Origin: an uncultured Planctomycetota bacterium
GTDB lineage: Bacteria > Planctomycetota > Phycisphaerae > UBA1845 > UTPLA1
Assembly (NCBI GenBank): GCA_900696465.1
Contig: CAADGE010000035.1
Location: 294,776-358,775, forward strand
DNA: 64,000 nucleotides
Reading direction: 5' to 3'
Positions within the stretch are counted from its first letter, which is position 1. The number at the start of each line of letters is the position of its first letter. This document shows, piece by piece, positions 32,470-41,625 of the stretch. The position numbers and the translations under genes were made by a program. The notes under the pieces were generated by a model that was given only the letters and a program-made list of their open reading frames with translations, ran no database searches and was not told the DNA's origin.

Positions 32470-34476
32470 TCAGATCATCACCCGCTTGTTGTAGATCCAC
32501 CACTCGATCAGCAGGATGCACAGGCCCGCCATGACGGCGTACGGCCAGAGCGGCCGATTGATCTTTGTCTCGGCCAGCACGGATTCGACCGCCTCGGTCC
32601 CCACGGTGAACGACTCGTTCGGCGCGATCGAGGACTCGATCGGGTCCAGCAGGTTCGCGGCGAAGACTTCCTTCGTTCGAGCCGGGTCGTCGAACTGAAC
32701 ACGGTACACACCGGCCTCGCGCGTTCGTGCATACGAAAGCAGCCCGCCGGCGCGAACCGGTTCCTCGTCGATGCTCCCGTCGGGCCGCTCGATCTTCACC
32801 TTTTTCGCGTCGGCCGGGACATTCATCGTGAATGTGTCGCCCGGTCGCATCATCCGTCGTGCCTCCAGCAGGCCGCCCGACGCCAGATACCCGAGGGCAT
32901 TTTGCAGAAACATCGGGAAGGCCTCTTTCAGCGTGAAGTTGGAATCGAGCAGATCGAAGGAAGCGATTACATAGCGATGACCCGGGTCGGTCAGCATGGC
33001 CATCGCCACGGTGTCGGGCCCTTCCAGCAGACTGACGGCATGCTTGGGCAGTTGGAGCGCCCGCCATCGAGCGATGAACACGCCTTCGTAGGCCACGTGC
33101 CGCATGAGTGGATGATCCTGCCGGGCGAAGATGATCGGGTCACCGGCCACTTCGTCGCCGATGGAAACGTCATCGATCTTCGGCACGCCGCCGAAGAAGA
33201 GATAGTTGCCCGGCGGCAGGCGATTGGTGTCATGATCGTCAAGAACGACCAGGTCATAGGCGCTTCGGCCGCCGAGGATCAGCTTATCGTCCGCCGCCTT
33301 TTCATATTCTTCGCGCCCCATGGTCTGGTATTCACGAACGTCGAAGGACTCGACCATCGCCTTACGCAGGACGCGCTGGATCGGCGCACGATCGCACACC
33401 GCCAGTACGCGAAGTTCCCTCGGCGGATCCACCGGCGCCCAGACCACGTTGTCCACGGCGAAGGCATCCTCGCGATGGAGGCGCACCTCAATCACGCCGC
33501 CGGCCTCATGCTGAAATTCAAAAATCACGTTTTGTGCGGAGGGCAGCCCTGCATCCGCCGGGCCCGTCGTCGTCGGAGGAGCAGCCGCTCCAAGTTGGAC
33601 CTCGCGGATCGAACCGGCGCCAGGCAACCGGCGGCCGTCGAGCAGGATGGACAGGTCGGTCTTCACCGGCACGGGTCCGAAGTTTTCCACCCGGACGAAG
33701 ACGGCCAGAGAGCCCGGCCGCTCAAAATCGCGTCGGACATCGAACGCTGTGATGCCGACGTTGTCCGACTCGGCACCGACGCGGAAGTAACGAAGCTGCC
33801 CGCGTGTAATGAATTGCTGATCCGTGTCGCCGATGCGACCGTCGCTGAACAGTTCGATGTCGGCGATTCCCTGGGTGGCCCCTTCCGGAACGGTGGACCC
33901 CTCCACGCCCGGGATATCAATGAGATTGCTGGAGTAGGCGATCGCCAGCGGCAGGGCTTCACCGATTCGTCCCGGCTCGTCGGTCGGCTCGAGGTCGCGG
34001 ATCAGGCGCTCGAGTCGACGCTTATCATCGGTGAAGGTGGAAACGACCGACGGCGTAGCCCCGAATCCGATCACCATGGTGTTCGAATTGTCCGGCAACG
34101 CCTGGACGAACTGCGCGGCGGCTTCCTGGGCGTGTTCGAGTCGCGTGCGGCCGTCGCGCTCCACCGTCTTCATCGAAGCAGAGCGATCCAGCAGGATGAC
34201 GATGTTCTTCTCCGGCCGGCGCATGAAGTTGGCCACCGGTTCAGACAATCCCATCAGTACGGACGCCAGCAGCAGCAACTGAAGCAGCAGCAGCAGGTTT
34301 CGCCGCAACTTCTGAAACGGTGCATTGACCTGCAGGTCCTGCACCGCTTTCTTCCAGAGATACGTGGAAGACACCTTCCGCTCCTGCCGCCGCAGCTTCA
34401 GAAAGTAAAGAAGCAGCAGCAGCGGAATGACAATGCCCGCGAAGAAGAGACCGGTCTTCCACGATAATAACGTCAT
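32470..34476 (-). CDS. BatA-type membrane protein with VWA domain
   Basis: The 668-residue protein has the N-terminal BatA layout: a hydrophobic helix at about 8-26, a basic juxtamembrane part, and a second helix near 58-76. A von Willebrand A domain with the MIDAS sequence DRSASM (about 95-100) comes next. An extracytoplasmic beta-rich region and a C-terminal membrane helix (about 645-662) complete it. BatA/DUF58/MoxR modules are thought to act in chaperoning or assembly at the membrane. It overlaps the DUF58 gene by 4 bp (ATGA), so the two are coupled. No MoxR ATPase lies in the window. Confidence 0.85.
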   Translation of the reverse strand: MTLLSWKTGLFFAGIVIPLLLLLYFLKLRRQERKVSSTYLWKKAVQDLQVNAPFQKLRRNLLLLLQLLLLASVLMGLSEPVANFMRRPEKNIVILLDRSASMKTVERDGRTRLEHAQEAAAQFVQALPDNSNTMVIGFGATPSVVSTFTDDKRRLERLIRDLEPTDEPGRIGEALPLAIAYSSNLIDIPGVEGSTVPEGATQGIADIELFSDGRIGDTDQQFITRGQLRYFRVGAESDNVGITAFDVRRDFERPGSLAVFVRVENFGPVPVKTDLSILLDGRRLPGAGSIREVQLGAAAPPTTTGPADAGLPSAQNVIFEFQHEAGGVIEVRLHREDAFAVDNVVWAPVDPPRELRVLAVCDRAPIQRVLRKAMVESFDVREYQTMGREEYEKAADDKLILGGRSAYDLVVLDDHDTNRLPPGNYLFFGGVPKIDDVSIGDEVAGDPIIFARQDHPLMRHVAYEGVFIARWRALQLPKHAVSLLEGPDTVAMAMLTDPGHRYVIASFDLLDSNFTLKEAFPMFLQNALGYLASGGLLEARRMMRPGDTFTMNVPADAKKVKIERPDGSIDEEPVRAGGLLSYARTREAGVYRVQFDDPARTKEVFAANLLDPIESSIAPNESFTVGTEAVESVLAETKINRPLWPYAVMAGLCILLIEWWIYNKRVMI

Positions 34477-35393
34477 CGCACCAGCCCTCGGGCCCGCAGG
34501 TACGTCAGCACAAGCGCCTCGAACGGGTGCGTCGTTGATGTAAGCAGATAGTTGATCCCGCGACGATTGCAGTAATCGCGGATGGACTCACAGTAGGCCT
34601 GCAGATTGGACTTGTACCGGTCGAGCAGCATCTTGCTGATCGTCACCTCGGCCACGTCGCCATCCTCGCAGTCCACCAGCTTCAGATCGCCCGCCAAGTC
34701 CGGTTCCATCTCCTGCGGGCTGAGCACTTGCAACACATAGACGTCCATCTGCCGCCCGATCAGATAGGGCAATCCTTCAAGAAAGCCGCTTTTGTCGAGC
34801 AGATCGGATACGACGAGGCAGACGCCCTTTTGCGTATGGCGAAGTGCGAACTGTCTGGCCGCTGCCGCAAACCGGCTACCGCCCCCGACCGGCGCCTCCT
34901 CAAGAAACGAAAGCAGTTGGGGCAGCACGCGTCGACTCCGAAGTCCGCTCCGCGTGGAGACCACGCTGTCTGCATAGGCGTAAAGATTCACCCGGTCGTA
35001 GTTGCACAGCCCGATGTACGCAACCGCCGCGGCGACGCGCTTCGCATAACGTGCTTTCGACGGTTCGCCGTTGTCCATCGAGCCGGAGACATCCAGCAGA
35101 ATCGAGACGTTCAGTTCCTCCTCTTCCAGAAAGAGCTTGAGAAACAGCCGGTCCAGTCGGGCATAGATGTTCCAATCCACATGGCGGATGTCGTCCCCTG
35201 GAACATAATTGCGATAATCCGCGAATTCGGCCGATTCGCCCTTCCGCTTGGACTGCCGCTCGCCCTTGTTCCGCGCTGCGTGAATCTTGCGGGAGATGAT
35301 CTCAAGCTGCTCGAGCCGGGCAAGAAAGTCCGCGTCCAGCAGCGGCTGTGCCGCGCCGCGGGACATGGAAAGGGTGCTCGGGGTTTGAGTCAT
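34473..35393 (-). CDS. DUF58 domain protein
   Basis: The 306-residue cytoplasmic protein has the DUF58 signature RxYxPGDDIRHVDWNIYARLDRLFLKLF (about 60-90), followed by a VWA-like core with ILLDVSGSM (about 99-107). The family normally sits between MoxR and BatA genes. Here the downstream BatA-like partner is present but MoxR is not adjacent; upstream lies divergent clpS. There is no signal peptide, as expected. Confidence 0.88.
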   Translation of the reverse strand: MTQTPSTLSMSRGAAQPLLDADFLARLEQLEIISRKIHAARNKGERQSKRKGESAEFADYRNYVPGDDIRHVDWNIYARLDRLFLKLFLEEEELNVSILLDVSGSMDNGEPSKARYAKRVAAAVAYIGLCNYDRVNLYAYADSVVSTRSGLRSRRVLPQLLSFLEEAPVGGGSRFAAAARQFALRHTQKGVCLVVSDLLDKSGFLEGLPYLIGRQMDVYVLQVLSPQEMEPDLAGDLKLVDCEDGDVAEVTISKMLLDRYKSNLQAYCESIRDYCNRRGINYLLTSTTHPFEALVLTYLRARGLVR

Positions 35394-35542
35394 GGGAATG
35401 CCCGGGTGTCTGCCGAATTATACCCGGCAGGCCGTCGCGAGCATAGTCGCCCGTTGCGGCTTGAAGCGACGCGCCATGAATGATTACAATACCAGTGGCG
35501 TGTCGGTATCGCAGCAGGCACGCTGCTACGAGAATCTTCTCT

Positions 35543-35857
35543 ATGACCGATCAGGCCACCACTCCTGTTGCAACGCCGAAGAACAACACGGCGGTCCTGC
35601 CGGCCCGTCCGAAGCTCCGCCAGCTACCGCCTTTCAAGGTCATCCTGCACAACGACGACACCAATACCATGGAGCATGTCGTCGAGACCATCCTCATGCT
35701 CACACCCCTCGGGCAGCAGGAGGCCATCCTGCGGATGCTCGAGGCCCACGAGACCGGCTGCTCTCTGCTGCTGGTCACGCACAAGGAACGCGCCGAGCTG
35801 TACGCCGAGCAGTTCCTCACTCGCCAGATCATGGTGACCATCGAGGCCGACGAGTAA
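35543..35857 (+). CDS. clpS: ATP-dependent Clp protease adaptor
   Basis: The ATG at 35543 begins a polar tail of about 25 residues followed by the ClpS core. The core contains PPFKVILHNDDTNTMEHVV (about 35-53), where the NDD residues bind N-degron amino termini, and the MLxxHExG segment near 70. The 104-residue length is typical. ClpS delivers N-end-rule substrates to ClpA/ClpC with ClpP. No clpA lies next to it. The last codon is followed by a short convergent gap to the BaiN-like flavoprotein gene. Confidence 0.92.
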   Translation: MTDQATTPVATPKNNTAVLPARPKLRQLPPFKVILHNDDTNTMEHVVETILMLTPLGQQEAILRMLEAHETGCSLLLVTHKERAELYAEQFLTRQIMVTIEADE

Positions 35858-35879
35858 CAGACGCTTACCCGATACGCTG

Positions 35880-37136
35880 CTATCCCGGTCGCGTCAGGCC
35901 GCCTGCAGCGACAAACCCCGTGCACCAGGCCCATTGAAAGTTGAAGCCGCCGAGCCGGCCTTCCACATCGAGTATTTCGCCAACCAGATACAAGCCCGGA
36001 CACACGCGGGATTCCATCGTCGCCGCGTTGACTTCCGTCAGAGGCACACCGCCTGCCGTTACTTCTGCATGCGCATACCCGCGGCTGTCCATGATCGGCA
36101 TCGGCCACTCCAGGAGTCCTCGCACCAGTCGTCGTCGGTCATCGCGCGTCAGGTGCGCCATCTGAACTCGCTCGCTGATTCTCAACTGCTTCAGCATCGC
36201 CGTCGCCACGCGCGCCGGTAGCATTGTTGACAACACCGTGTGGAGAAGTGCCCTCGGCTGCGCGCCGGCCTTCGCCACCAGCCCGGCTTCTGCCGTCTCG
36301 AACGATTCGCCCGGAAGGAAGCTGGCCGACATGCTGACACCGCCCTGTTCCAGTCCAGCCCGATGCCAGTGCCGCGAGGCATCCAGCGCCGCCGGTCCGC
36401 TGATGCCGAAGTGCGTCCAGAGCATCGGCCCTCGTATCCGCACGGCCTTCCCCTCAGCCGGCCGGATCGTCAGTTCCACTTCATGCGCAATCCCGGAAAG
36501 CGCCGTGTGGAAGTCACCGTCAAGAATCAACGGCGCCAATGCCGGTGTCGTGGGCGTCAGCGTGTGACCAAGCGACGAGGCCAATTGGTATCCCGTTCCA
36601 TCGCTGCCCGTCTTGGGGTATGACAACCCGCCGGTGGCCAGCACGACTTTCTGTGCGGCGAGTGCTTCACCCCCGACTGACAAACGAAAGCCCTCGTTAC
36701 ATCGTTCGATGGCCGTGACCCGTCGGCCGCAACGGATTTCGATGCCGAGTCGTCGCGCCTCGCCCAGCAGGGCATCGAGCACGGTGCGCGCGCGATTCGT
36801 ATCCGGAAACAGCTTGCCGTACTCCTCCTCGTGGAGCGAGACACCGATTTCGCGGAAGAACGTGATCGTTGCCTCCACCGGCAAGGCAGCAAGAATCCGT
36901 CGGACGAGATGAACATTGCCGCCGCAGTAATCGTCCGCCGAGATGATCCGATTGGTAACGTTGCATCGACCGCCGCCGCTGATCAATATCTTCGCGCCGA
37001 GCTTCGCCGCACCGTCGAGGGCAACGATCCGCAGCGAAGGATCGCGCCGGGCGGCGAAGATCCCCGTCGCCAGGCCCGCGGCGCCCGCGCCGACGATGGC
37101 GATATCTACCGGCGATGAGCGGTCGATCGGTTGCAT
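35880..37136 (-). CDS. BaiN/YhiN-family FAD-dependent oxidoreductase
   Basis: The 418-residue protein has the N-terminal dinucleotide-binding GAGAAGLATG (about 16-25), the family-specific KLGAKILISGGGRCNVTN (about 45-62), and the C-terminal ATxxGGVPLxEVNxxTMESR...GLYLVGEILDVEGRLGGFNFQWAW block that binds FAD. This is the HI0933/YhiN family ('aminoacetone oxidase family', BaiN-type). Its substrate is unknown in most bacteria. It lies 62 bp after the coiled-coil membrane protein gene on the same strand. Confidence 0.88.
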   Translation of the reverse strand: MQPIDRSSPVDIAIVGAGAAGLATGIFAARRDPSLRIVALDGAAKLGAKILISGGGRCNVTNRIISADDYCGGNVHLVRRILAALPVEATITFFREIGVSLHEEEYGKLFPDTNRARTVLDALLGEARRLGIEIRCGRRVTAIERCNEGFRLSVGGEALAAQKVVLATGGLSYPKTGSDGTGYQLASSLGHTLTPTTPALAPLILDGDFHTALSGIAHEVELTIRPAEGKAVRIRGPMLWTHFGISGPAALDASRHWHRAGLEQGGVSMSASFLPGESFETAEAGLVAKAGAQPRALLHTVLSTMLPARVATAMLKQLRISERVQMAHLTRDDRRRLVRGLLEWPMPIMDSRGYAHAEVTAGGVPLTEVNAATMESRVCPGLYLVGEILDVEGRLGGFNFQWAWCTGFVAAGGLTRPG

Positions 37137-37198
37137 GATCCGATTGTACGGCAGGAAGGCGCGTACAGGCGTGCATCGGCCGCACGGCGCAAACGAAA

Positions 37199-37921
37199 TC
37201 AGTGGGAAGGAATCGCCGCGCCGATCTGCTGAGTCGGCGGCGTGATGGGTCGATCGGCGACCTTGCGGATGTTCAGACCGCCGGCCGCATCGAGATGGAC
37301 CTGCCAGCTCTGCCCCGGTTTGACCGGCACGGATGGCGCCTCGATCTGCGCGACGCGCACGCCGTATTCCTCGCAGGTCTTCGGGTCATCGATGAAATCC
37401 CAGAAGCGGGCCCAGAGGATTCCGCCCATCGGGTCCGCCTGCCGCGCCTTTTCAGAAAGCGGATTCGCGTTTTCCGGCAGCGGATAGCCCGTCACCGGTT
37501 CCTGCTGATCGCCGAAGATGCGACGGAACATGACCATGCTCGCGGCGCGCCCCGGCTCGCCCCGGCCCACGCGCTCATGATCAAACTTGATGACCAGCCC
37601 CTCGAAGTACACCGCGGAACCAAAGACCTCAACCATCTGCGGCGCGCCGAGCAGGCCGTCCTCGGTGATCTCCTGCCAGCGAAGCATCGTGCTGAAGCGG
37701 CCGGGTGCGATCTTCTGCTGATCAAGAATGTCCACCTGCGCAACGCGGCGCGAGGCGCTGAGCCGCTGGGCATACTCAACCAGCCGCGTGCGTTCCTCCT
37801 CGAGCTGTCCGATCCGCGATTTGAGCTGACTGACCTCGTAACTGCCCATGCGCAGGGCCACCAGCGCGGCAGCACCGCCGAAGATCGCGACCGTGACGTA
37901 ATGGCGAGTCGTCTTGAGCAT
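37199..37921 (-). CDS. Membrane-anchored coiled-coil protein, unknown
   Basis: I chose the ATG at 37921; a GTG 9 nt upstream is equally possible. The protein of about 240 residues has one N-terminal membrane helix (about 8-25), a short coiled coil (about 28-60) and a globular extracytoplasmic part. I do not recognise the globular part. A small bitopic protein with an external domain could be a scaffold or sensor, but the sequence does not show which. Confidence 0.65.
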   Translation of the reverse strand: MLKTTRHYVTVAIFGGAAALVALRMGSYEVSQLKSRIGQLEEERTRLVEYAQRLSASRRVAQVDILDQQKIAPGRFSTMLRWQEITEDGLLGAPQMVEVFGSAVYFEGLVIKFDHERVGRGEPGRAASMVMFRRIFGDQQEPVTGYPLPENANPLSEKARQADPMGGILWARFWDFIDDPKTCEEYGVRVAQIEAPSVPVKPGQSWQVHLDAAGGLNIRKVADRPITPPTQQIGAAIPSH

Positions 37922-38092
37922 GGGCCTCACTCGTCGTTCAACACCTGTGGCCTGCCATACTGTATATACGATGATCGCCCATTGCCCGGATCGGCTTGAT
38001 CCCCGATCGCTAATCGCTGTGCCGACATGCGGTTCGCATCAACCGCATTGGCCTTGCAGGGGCCACAGAGTCGGCTGTGTACATGAGGTCCG

Positions 38093-38629
38093 TTATCGGG
38101 CCTCGGCCATCAGCGATTCGAGAAGGGAGCGGACCGTCTGATCGAGCACCGGGTGTGCGAGGTCCGGCGCGATTTCGGCAAGTGGCTCCAGCACAAAGCG
38201 GCGTTCATGCATCAACGGATGAGGGATCATCAGCTCCGGCGTCGAACGAATCTCGTTACCAAAAATGAGAATGTCCAGGTCGATTGTTCGCGGACCCCAT
38301 GCGACGGTTCGCTTGCGACCGAGCGTCTCTTCGATCTGGCGCGACAAAGCCAGCAGCCGTTCCGGCGTCAGCCGAGTCCGCAAATGGGCGGCCGCGTTGA
38401 GATACTTCGGCTGGTCGTCCGGGCCGCCGACGGGCTCGGTCTCATAGAGCGTTGAGACGCTTGCCACCTCGATGTCCCGCGTCGTCTCCAGCGCATTGAG
38501 CGCGGCGGCGATGTTCTTCTCACGACGACCCAGGTTGGAGCCGAGTCCGATGTAGACATCCTGCAGCGCCCCCGCGTTCCGCGACTTCGCTTGATGGCGT
38601 TCTGTTGCTTTGGCGTTTTGGCGTTTCAT
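38093..38629 (-). CDS. folK: 6-hydroxymethyl-7,8-dihydropterin pyrophosphokinase
   Basis: The ATG at 38629 overlaps the stop of the aminotransferase gene (ATGA), so translation is coupled. The 178-residue protein has a non-family N-terminal tail of about 22 residues, then the FolK core. The core shows VYIGLGSNLGRREKN (about 26-40), the YETEPVGGPDQPxYLNA block (about 64-80) and the signature RTVAWGPRTIDLDIL (about 112-126), whose aspartates bind Mg-ATP. It activates the pterin before coupling to p-aminobenzoate in folate synthesis. Other folate genes are not in the window. Confidence 0.92.
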   Translation of the reverse strand: MKRQNAKATERHQAKSRNAGALQDVYIGLGSNLGRREKNIAAALNALETTRDIEVASVSTLYETEPVGGPDDQPKYLNAAAHLRTRLTPERLLALSRQIEETLGRKRTVAWGPRTIDLDILIFGNEIRSTPELMIPHPLMHERRFVLEPLAEIAPDLAHPVLDQTVRSLLESLMAEAR

Positions 38630-39801
38630 GACCACTTGAGCTTCGCCAGCCGGCTTTCGGCCGAGGCGATCCGATCCCGCTCCACCGTCAACGCGAATCG
38701 AACGTAGCCGTCGCCGTGTTTGCCGAAGCCGATCCCCGGGATCGCCACGATCGCCGCCTCTTCGAGCAGCTTCGTCGAACAATCCATCGAGCTGTATCCT
38801 TCCGGGCAGCGCGCCCAGACGAAGAACGTCGCCCGCGGCAGCTCGACGCGAAAGCCGTACTTATTCAACATCGGCACGAGCAGGTCGCGGCGCTCCTTGT
38901 AGATCTGTCGAATTTCGGCAACCTCCGGCCGTTCAACGCCCTGCAGCGCCGCAATCGCCGCGTGTTGCACGGCCCCGAAGACGCCGGAGTCCACGTTGCC
39001 CTTGACCTTCGCCAGGGCCGCCAGCACATCCGGCTGCCCCACGGCGAATGCCACGCGCCAGCCGGTCATGTTGAAAGTCTTGGACAGGGAGTGCATCTCA
39101 ATGGCCACGTCCTTCGCACCGGGAATCTCCATGATCGAATGCGGCCGATCTGCGTCGTCGAAATAGGTCTCGGTGTACGGCGCGTCAGAGCAGATCACGA
39201 AATCATGCTTCTTCGACAGACGCACGCACTTCTCGTAGAACTCAAGCGGAGCGACCGCGCCGGTCGGATTGTTCGGATAGTTCAGGAACATCAGCGCCGT
39301 CTTGTCGAGTACGCCGGCGGGTATTGCCTCGATATCCGGCAGGAAGCCGCGCTCATTGCAGAGCGGCATCTCGTATGGCACGCCGCCGGCAAAGAGCGTC
39401 GCCGCGTTATAGACCGGGTAGCCCGGCGTCGGGATCAGCCCGACCTGCCCGGGGTTGATGACCGCCAGCGGCAGATGCCCGAGCCCCTCTTTGCTGCCGA
39501 TCAGAGCAATGATCTCCTTCTGTGGATCGATCGCCACGCCGAAGCGCTTCTTGAAAAAGGCCGCAGCGACCTCGCGATACTCCGGCACGCCGGTGTCGAA
39601 CGGGTAGCGATGATTCTTCGGGTCGTAGATCGCCTCGGCCATGCGGTCGATGATGAACTTCGGCGTGGGTCGATCGGGATCTCCGACGCCGAAATCGATC
39701 ACATCCTTGCCGGCGGCGAGGGCCGCGCGCTTTTTGCGGTCGATATCGATGAACAGATACGGCGGCAGCAGATCAAGCCGCGCAGTGCGTTGAAAAGGCA
39801 T
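38626..39801 (-). CDS. dapL: LL-diaminopimelate aminotransferase-like PLP enzyme
   Basis: The 391-residue protein is a fold-type I aminotransferase. Blocks are PPYLFIDIDRKK near the N-terminus, DFGVGDPDRPTP (about 36-47), NYPNNPTG (about 170-177) and SLSKTFNMTGWR (about 233-244), whose lysine forms the PLP Schiff base. The N-terminal PPYLFxxIDRKK and GVGDPDxPTP blocks resemble DapL2-type enzymes, which convert tetrahydrodipicolinate directly to LL-diaminopimelate for lysine and peptidoglycan synthesis. Other aspartate or alanine aminotransferases share the fold, so substrate assignment is moderate. It is coupled to folK downstream. Confidence 0.78.
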   Translation of the reverse strand: MPFQRTARLDLLPPYLFIDIDRKKRAALAAGKDVIDFGVGDPDRPTPKFIIDRMAEAIYDPKNHRYPFDTGVPEYREVAAAFFKKRFGVAIDPQKEIIALIGSKEGLGHLPLAVINPGQVGLIPTPGYPVYNAATLFAGGVPYEMPLCNERGFLPDIEAIPAGVLDKTALMFLNYPNNPTGAVAPLEFYEKCVRLSKKHDFVICSDAPYTETYFDDADRPHSIMEIPGAKDVAIEMHSLSKTFNMTGWRVAFAVGQPDVLAALAKVKGNVDSGVFGAVQHAAIAALQGVERPEVAEIRQIYKERRDLLVPMLNKYGFRVELPRATFFVWARCPEGYSSMDCSTKLLEEAAIVAIPGIGFGKHGDGYVRFALTVERDRIASAESRLAKLKWS

Positions 39802-39952
39802 GAAACAAACTCCGATTCGCTACTGACAACGATCGTGCGGCGTGAATTGTACGGATCGCTTCAATCCATCGTCAACGCAACGATCGCATGCGTGGTGACC
39901 GGCGCCGTCACCGGCCGAGGAGTGCGAAAAAAGTTTCCCCATCAGGTGCATC

Positions 39953-41620
39953 CTACGGCAGTTCAAATTCCACCTCCCGCCCCATCGCCGGTATGGATAA
40001 TCGGATGCGCTTCTCTGTCCGTGGCGGACAGGCAACGTACTCAAAAAGCTGTAACGCAACGCCATCCCACGCCGGATCGCCGCAGGCCATCGGCCAGCTC
40101 CCGATCTGTGCGAAGCGATCGTCGCTCGTCAGAAGCTCACGGAGCATCTTTCGCGGCGGCGGGTCGGCGTCTGCGTACGGCGTTCTCGGATAGGCCGACT
40201 CGATCACGATAAAACGCACACCATAACGATTCAGCAGCGCGACGATGTCCTGAGGTGCCTCGACGAACTGCTGATAGTCGTATTTCTCCCTCGCCGCTCG
40301 TGCATAGAGAAACTTGCTCGCCCGAAGCGGAATGATCCGCTCGCGGGCCTCCGCATTCTGATAAACATCGAAGATGAACTGCCCGTCGCGCAAGGCATCA
40401 ACCAGCACGAGGTCAGCGTCGGATCGCCTGGCCAGCTCAGAGACTGCGCCGGCATGCGTCGGCAGATGCCCCGTGAAGTGCCGGCGCGAGAGCACCAGCT
40501 GCACGACGACGAGTGCGGCAAGCAGTGTCATCCGCGGCGCATCGGTCTTCCAGCTTATCGCACGGTAGACATCATCCGCGGCCGCGAGCATGAACCGTGC
40601 ACTTGCAAATGCCAGCGGCGGAATGGAAAAGAACAGATAGCGCGGCTCCTTCGCGGCGATGCTGAGCGAAAAGACCATCCACGCGACAAACCAGATGAGC
40701 AGCAGCCCGCGCGGCCCGCGATCCGGCCGCCACGCGAGCGTCAGCAGGCCCAGCAGTGCGACCGGCAGCAATGGCCAGCCAAGGATCTCCGCCGGCCAGT
40801 GCAACATGCCTGACAGGTCGAAGGAGGGTCGCAGGAGCTGCGAAGGCAATGCCGTGTAGGAATGAGTTATCAGGATGTACGCACCGATGATGCTGGCGGC
40901 CCCCGCAATGCTCGCCAGCAGCGACGGCCGCAGCAGAAAGCGCCGCCGATCCGCCTGCATCATCGCATGCAGCGCAAGCACCGGCAGGATGATCCCCGCC
41001 GTCTGCTTGGTCATGAACGCCATCACGATGGCCGCACCAAGCAGAACATCCCATCGAGCGCGCCGCGTGTCGCGCGCCGATTGATAACAGTACACGGCCA
41101 CGAGCATCCAGAACGTCGCCGGCCATTCCAGCATGATGTCGTTGGCCCACAGGAGCCCGTGCGGACACGTCGCCAGCAGCAGCGCCGCGAACAACCCCGT
41201 CGGCCGATCGAACCATCGCCGGCCGAGCAGATACATGAGCAGGCACGCGCCGACGGCAAAGAGCAGCACGGTCAATCGTGCTGACACGATGTTGACACCA
41301 AGAAGGGCGAACATCGCCGCCTCCGCGACCGCGAACCCCGGCGGGTAATAGACGACGATCCCCAGCGCCGGATAACGCAGGTAAAACTGCTCCGCCCACG
41401 CGCGCGGTGCGTCGATCGGCCACTGGCGTATGAACTCATAGACAAAGATGCCGTCGAAGACGTGATTCGGCGCATCCGACCAGCCAAGGCCGCCCTGCGT
41501 AATGCCCGGCGCGCCGACAACCAGTGCGGCGAGCACGATCAGGCCGATCGAAAGGTAATCCGATTTTTCAATCGTGGGTCTCGCAGAGGAATCAGGATGG
41601 GCCACGCTTGCATTCGTCAT
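39953..41620 (-). CDS. GT-C type membrane glycosyltransferase (PMT/ArnT-like)
   Basis: The 555-residue protein has 10-11 hydrophobic segments starting near residue 22. An acidic SDAPNH in the first extracytoplasmic loop (about 48-53) and a later EWPATF block match the PMT/ArnT-like GT-C layout, where an early aspartate is catalytic. The C-terminal 150 residues form an extracytoplasmic alpha/beta domain. It likely transfers a sugar from a polyprenyl phosphate donor; acceptor unknown. It starts 5 bp after recJ and is probably co-transcribed, although the functions are unrelated. Confidence 0.82.
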   Translation of the reverse strand: MTNASVAHPDSSARPTIEKSDYLSIGLIVLAALVVGAPGITQGGLGWSDAPNHVFDGIFVYEFIRQWPIDAPRAWAEQFYLRYPALGIVVYYPPGFAVAEAAMFALLGVNIVSARLTVLLFAVGACLLMYLLGRRWFDRPTGLFAALLLATCPHGLLWANDIMLEWPATFWMLVAVYCYQSARDTRRARWDVLLGAAIVMAFMTKQTAGIILPVLALHAMMQADRRRFLLRPSLLASIAGAASIIGAYILITHSYTALPSQLLRPSFDLSGMLHWPAEILGWPLLPVALLGLLTLAWRPDRGPRGLLLIWFVAWMVFSLSIAAKEPRYLFFSIPPLAFASARFMLAAADDVYRAISWKTDAPRMTLLAALVVVQLVLSRRHFTGHLPTHAGAVSELARRSDADLVLVDALRDGQFIFDVYQNAEARERIIPLRASKFLYARAAREKYDYQQFVEAPQDIVALLNRYGVRFIVIESAYPRTPYADADPPPRKMLRELLTSDDRFAQIGSWPMACGDPAWDGVALQLFEYVACPPRTEKRIRLSIPAMGREVEFELP

Positions 41621-41625
41621 CCGGC

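Noticed and set aside
38716..40212. Long plus-strand frame across the aminotransferase
   Set aside because: The minus-strand dapL-like enzyme has all PLP motifs; the plus frame is arginine-rich and unlike any family.
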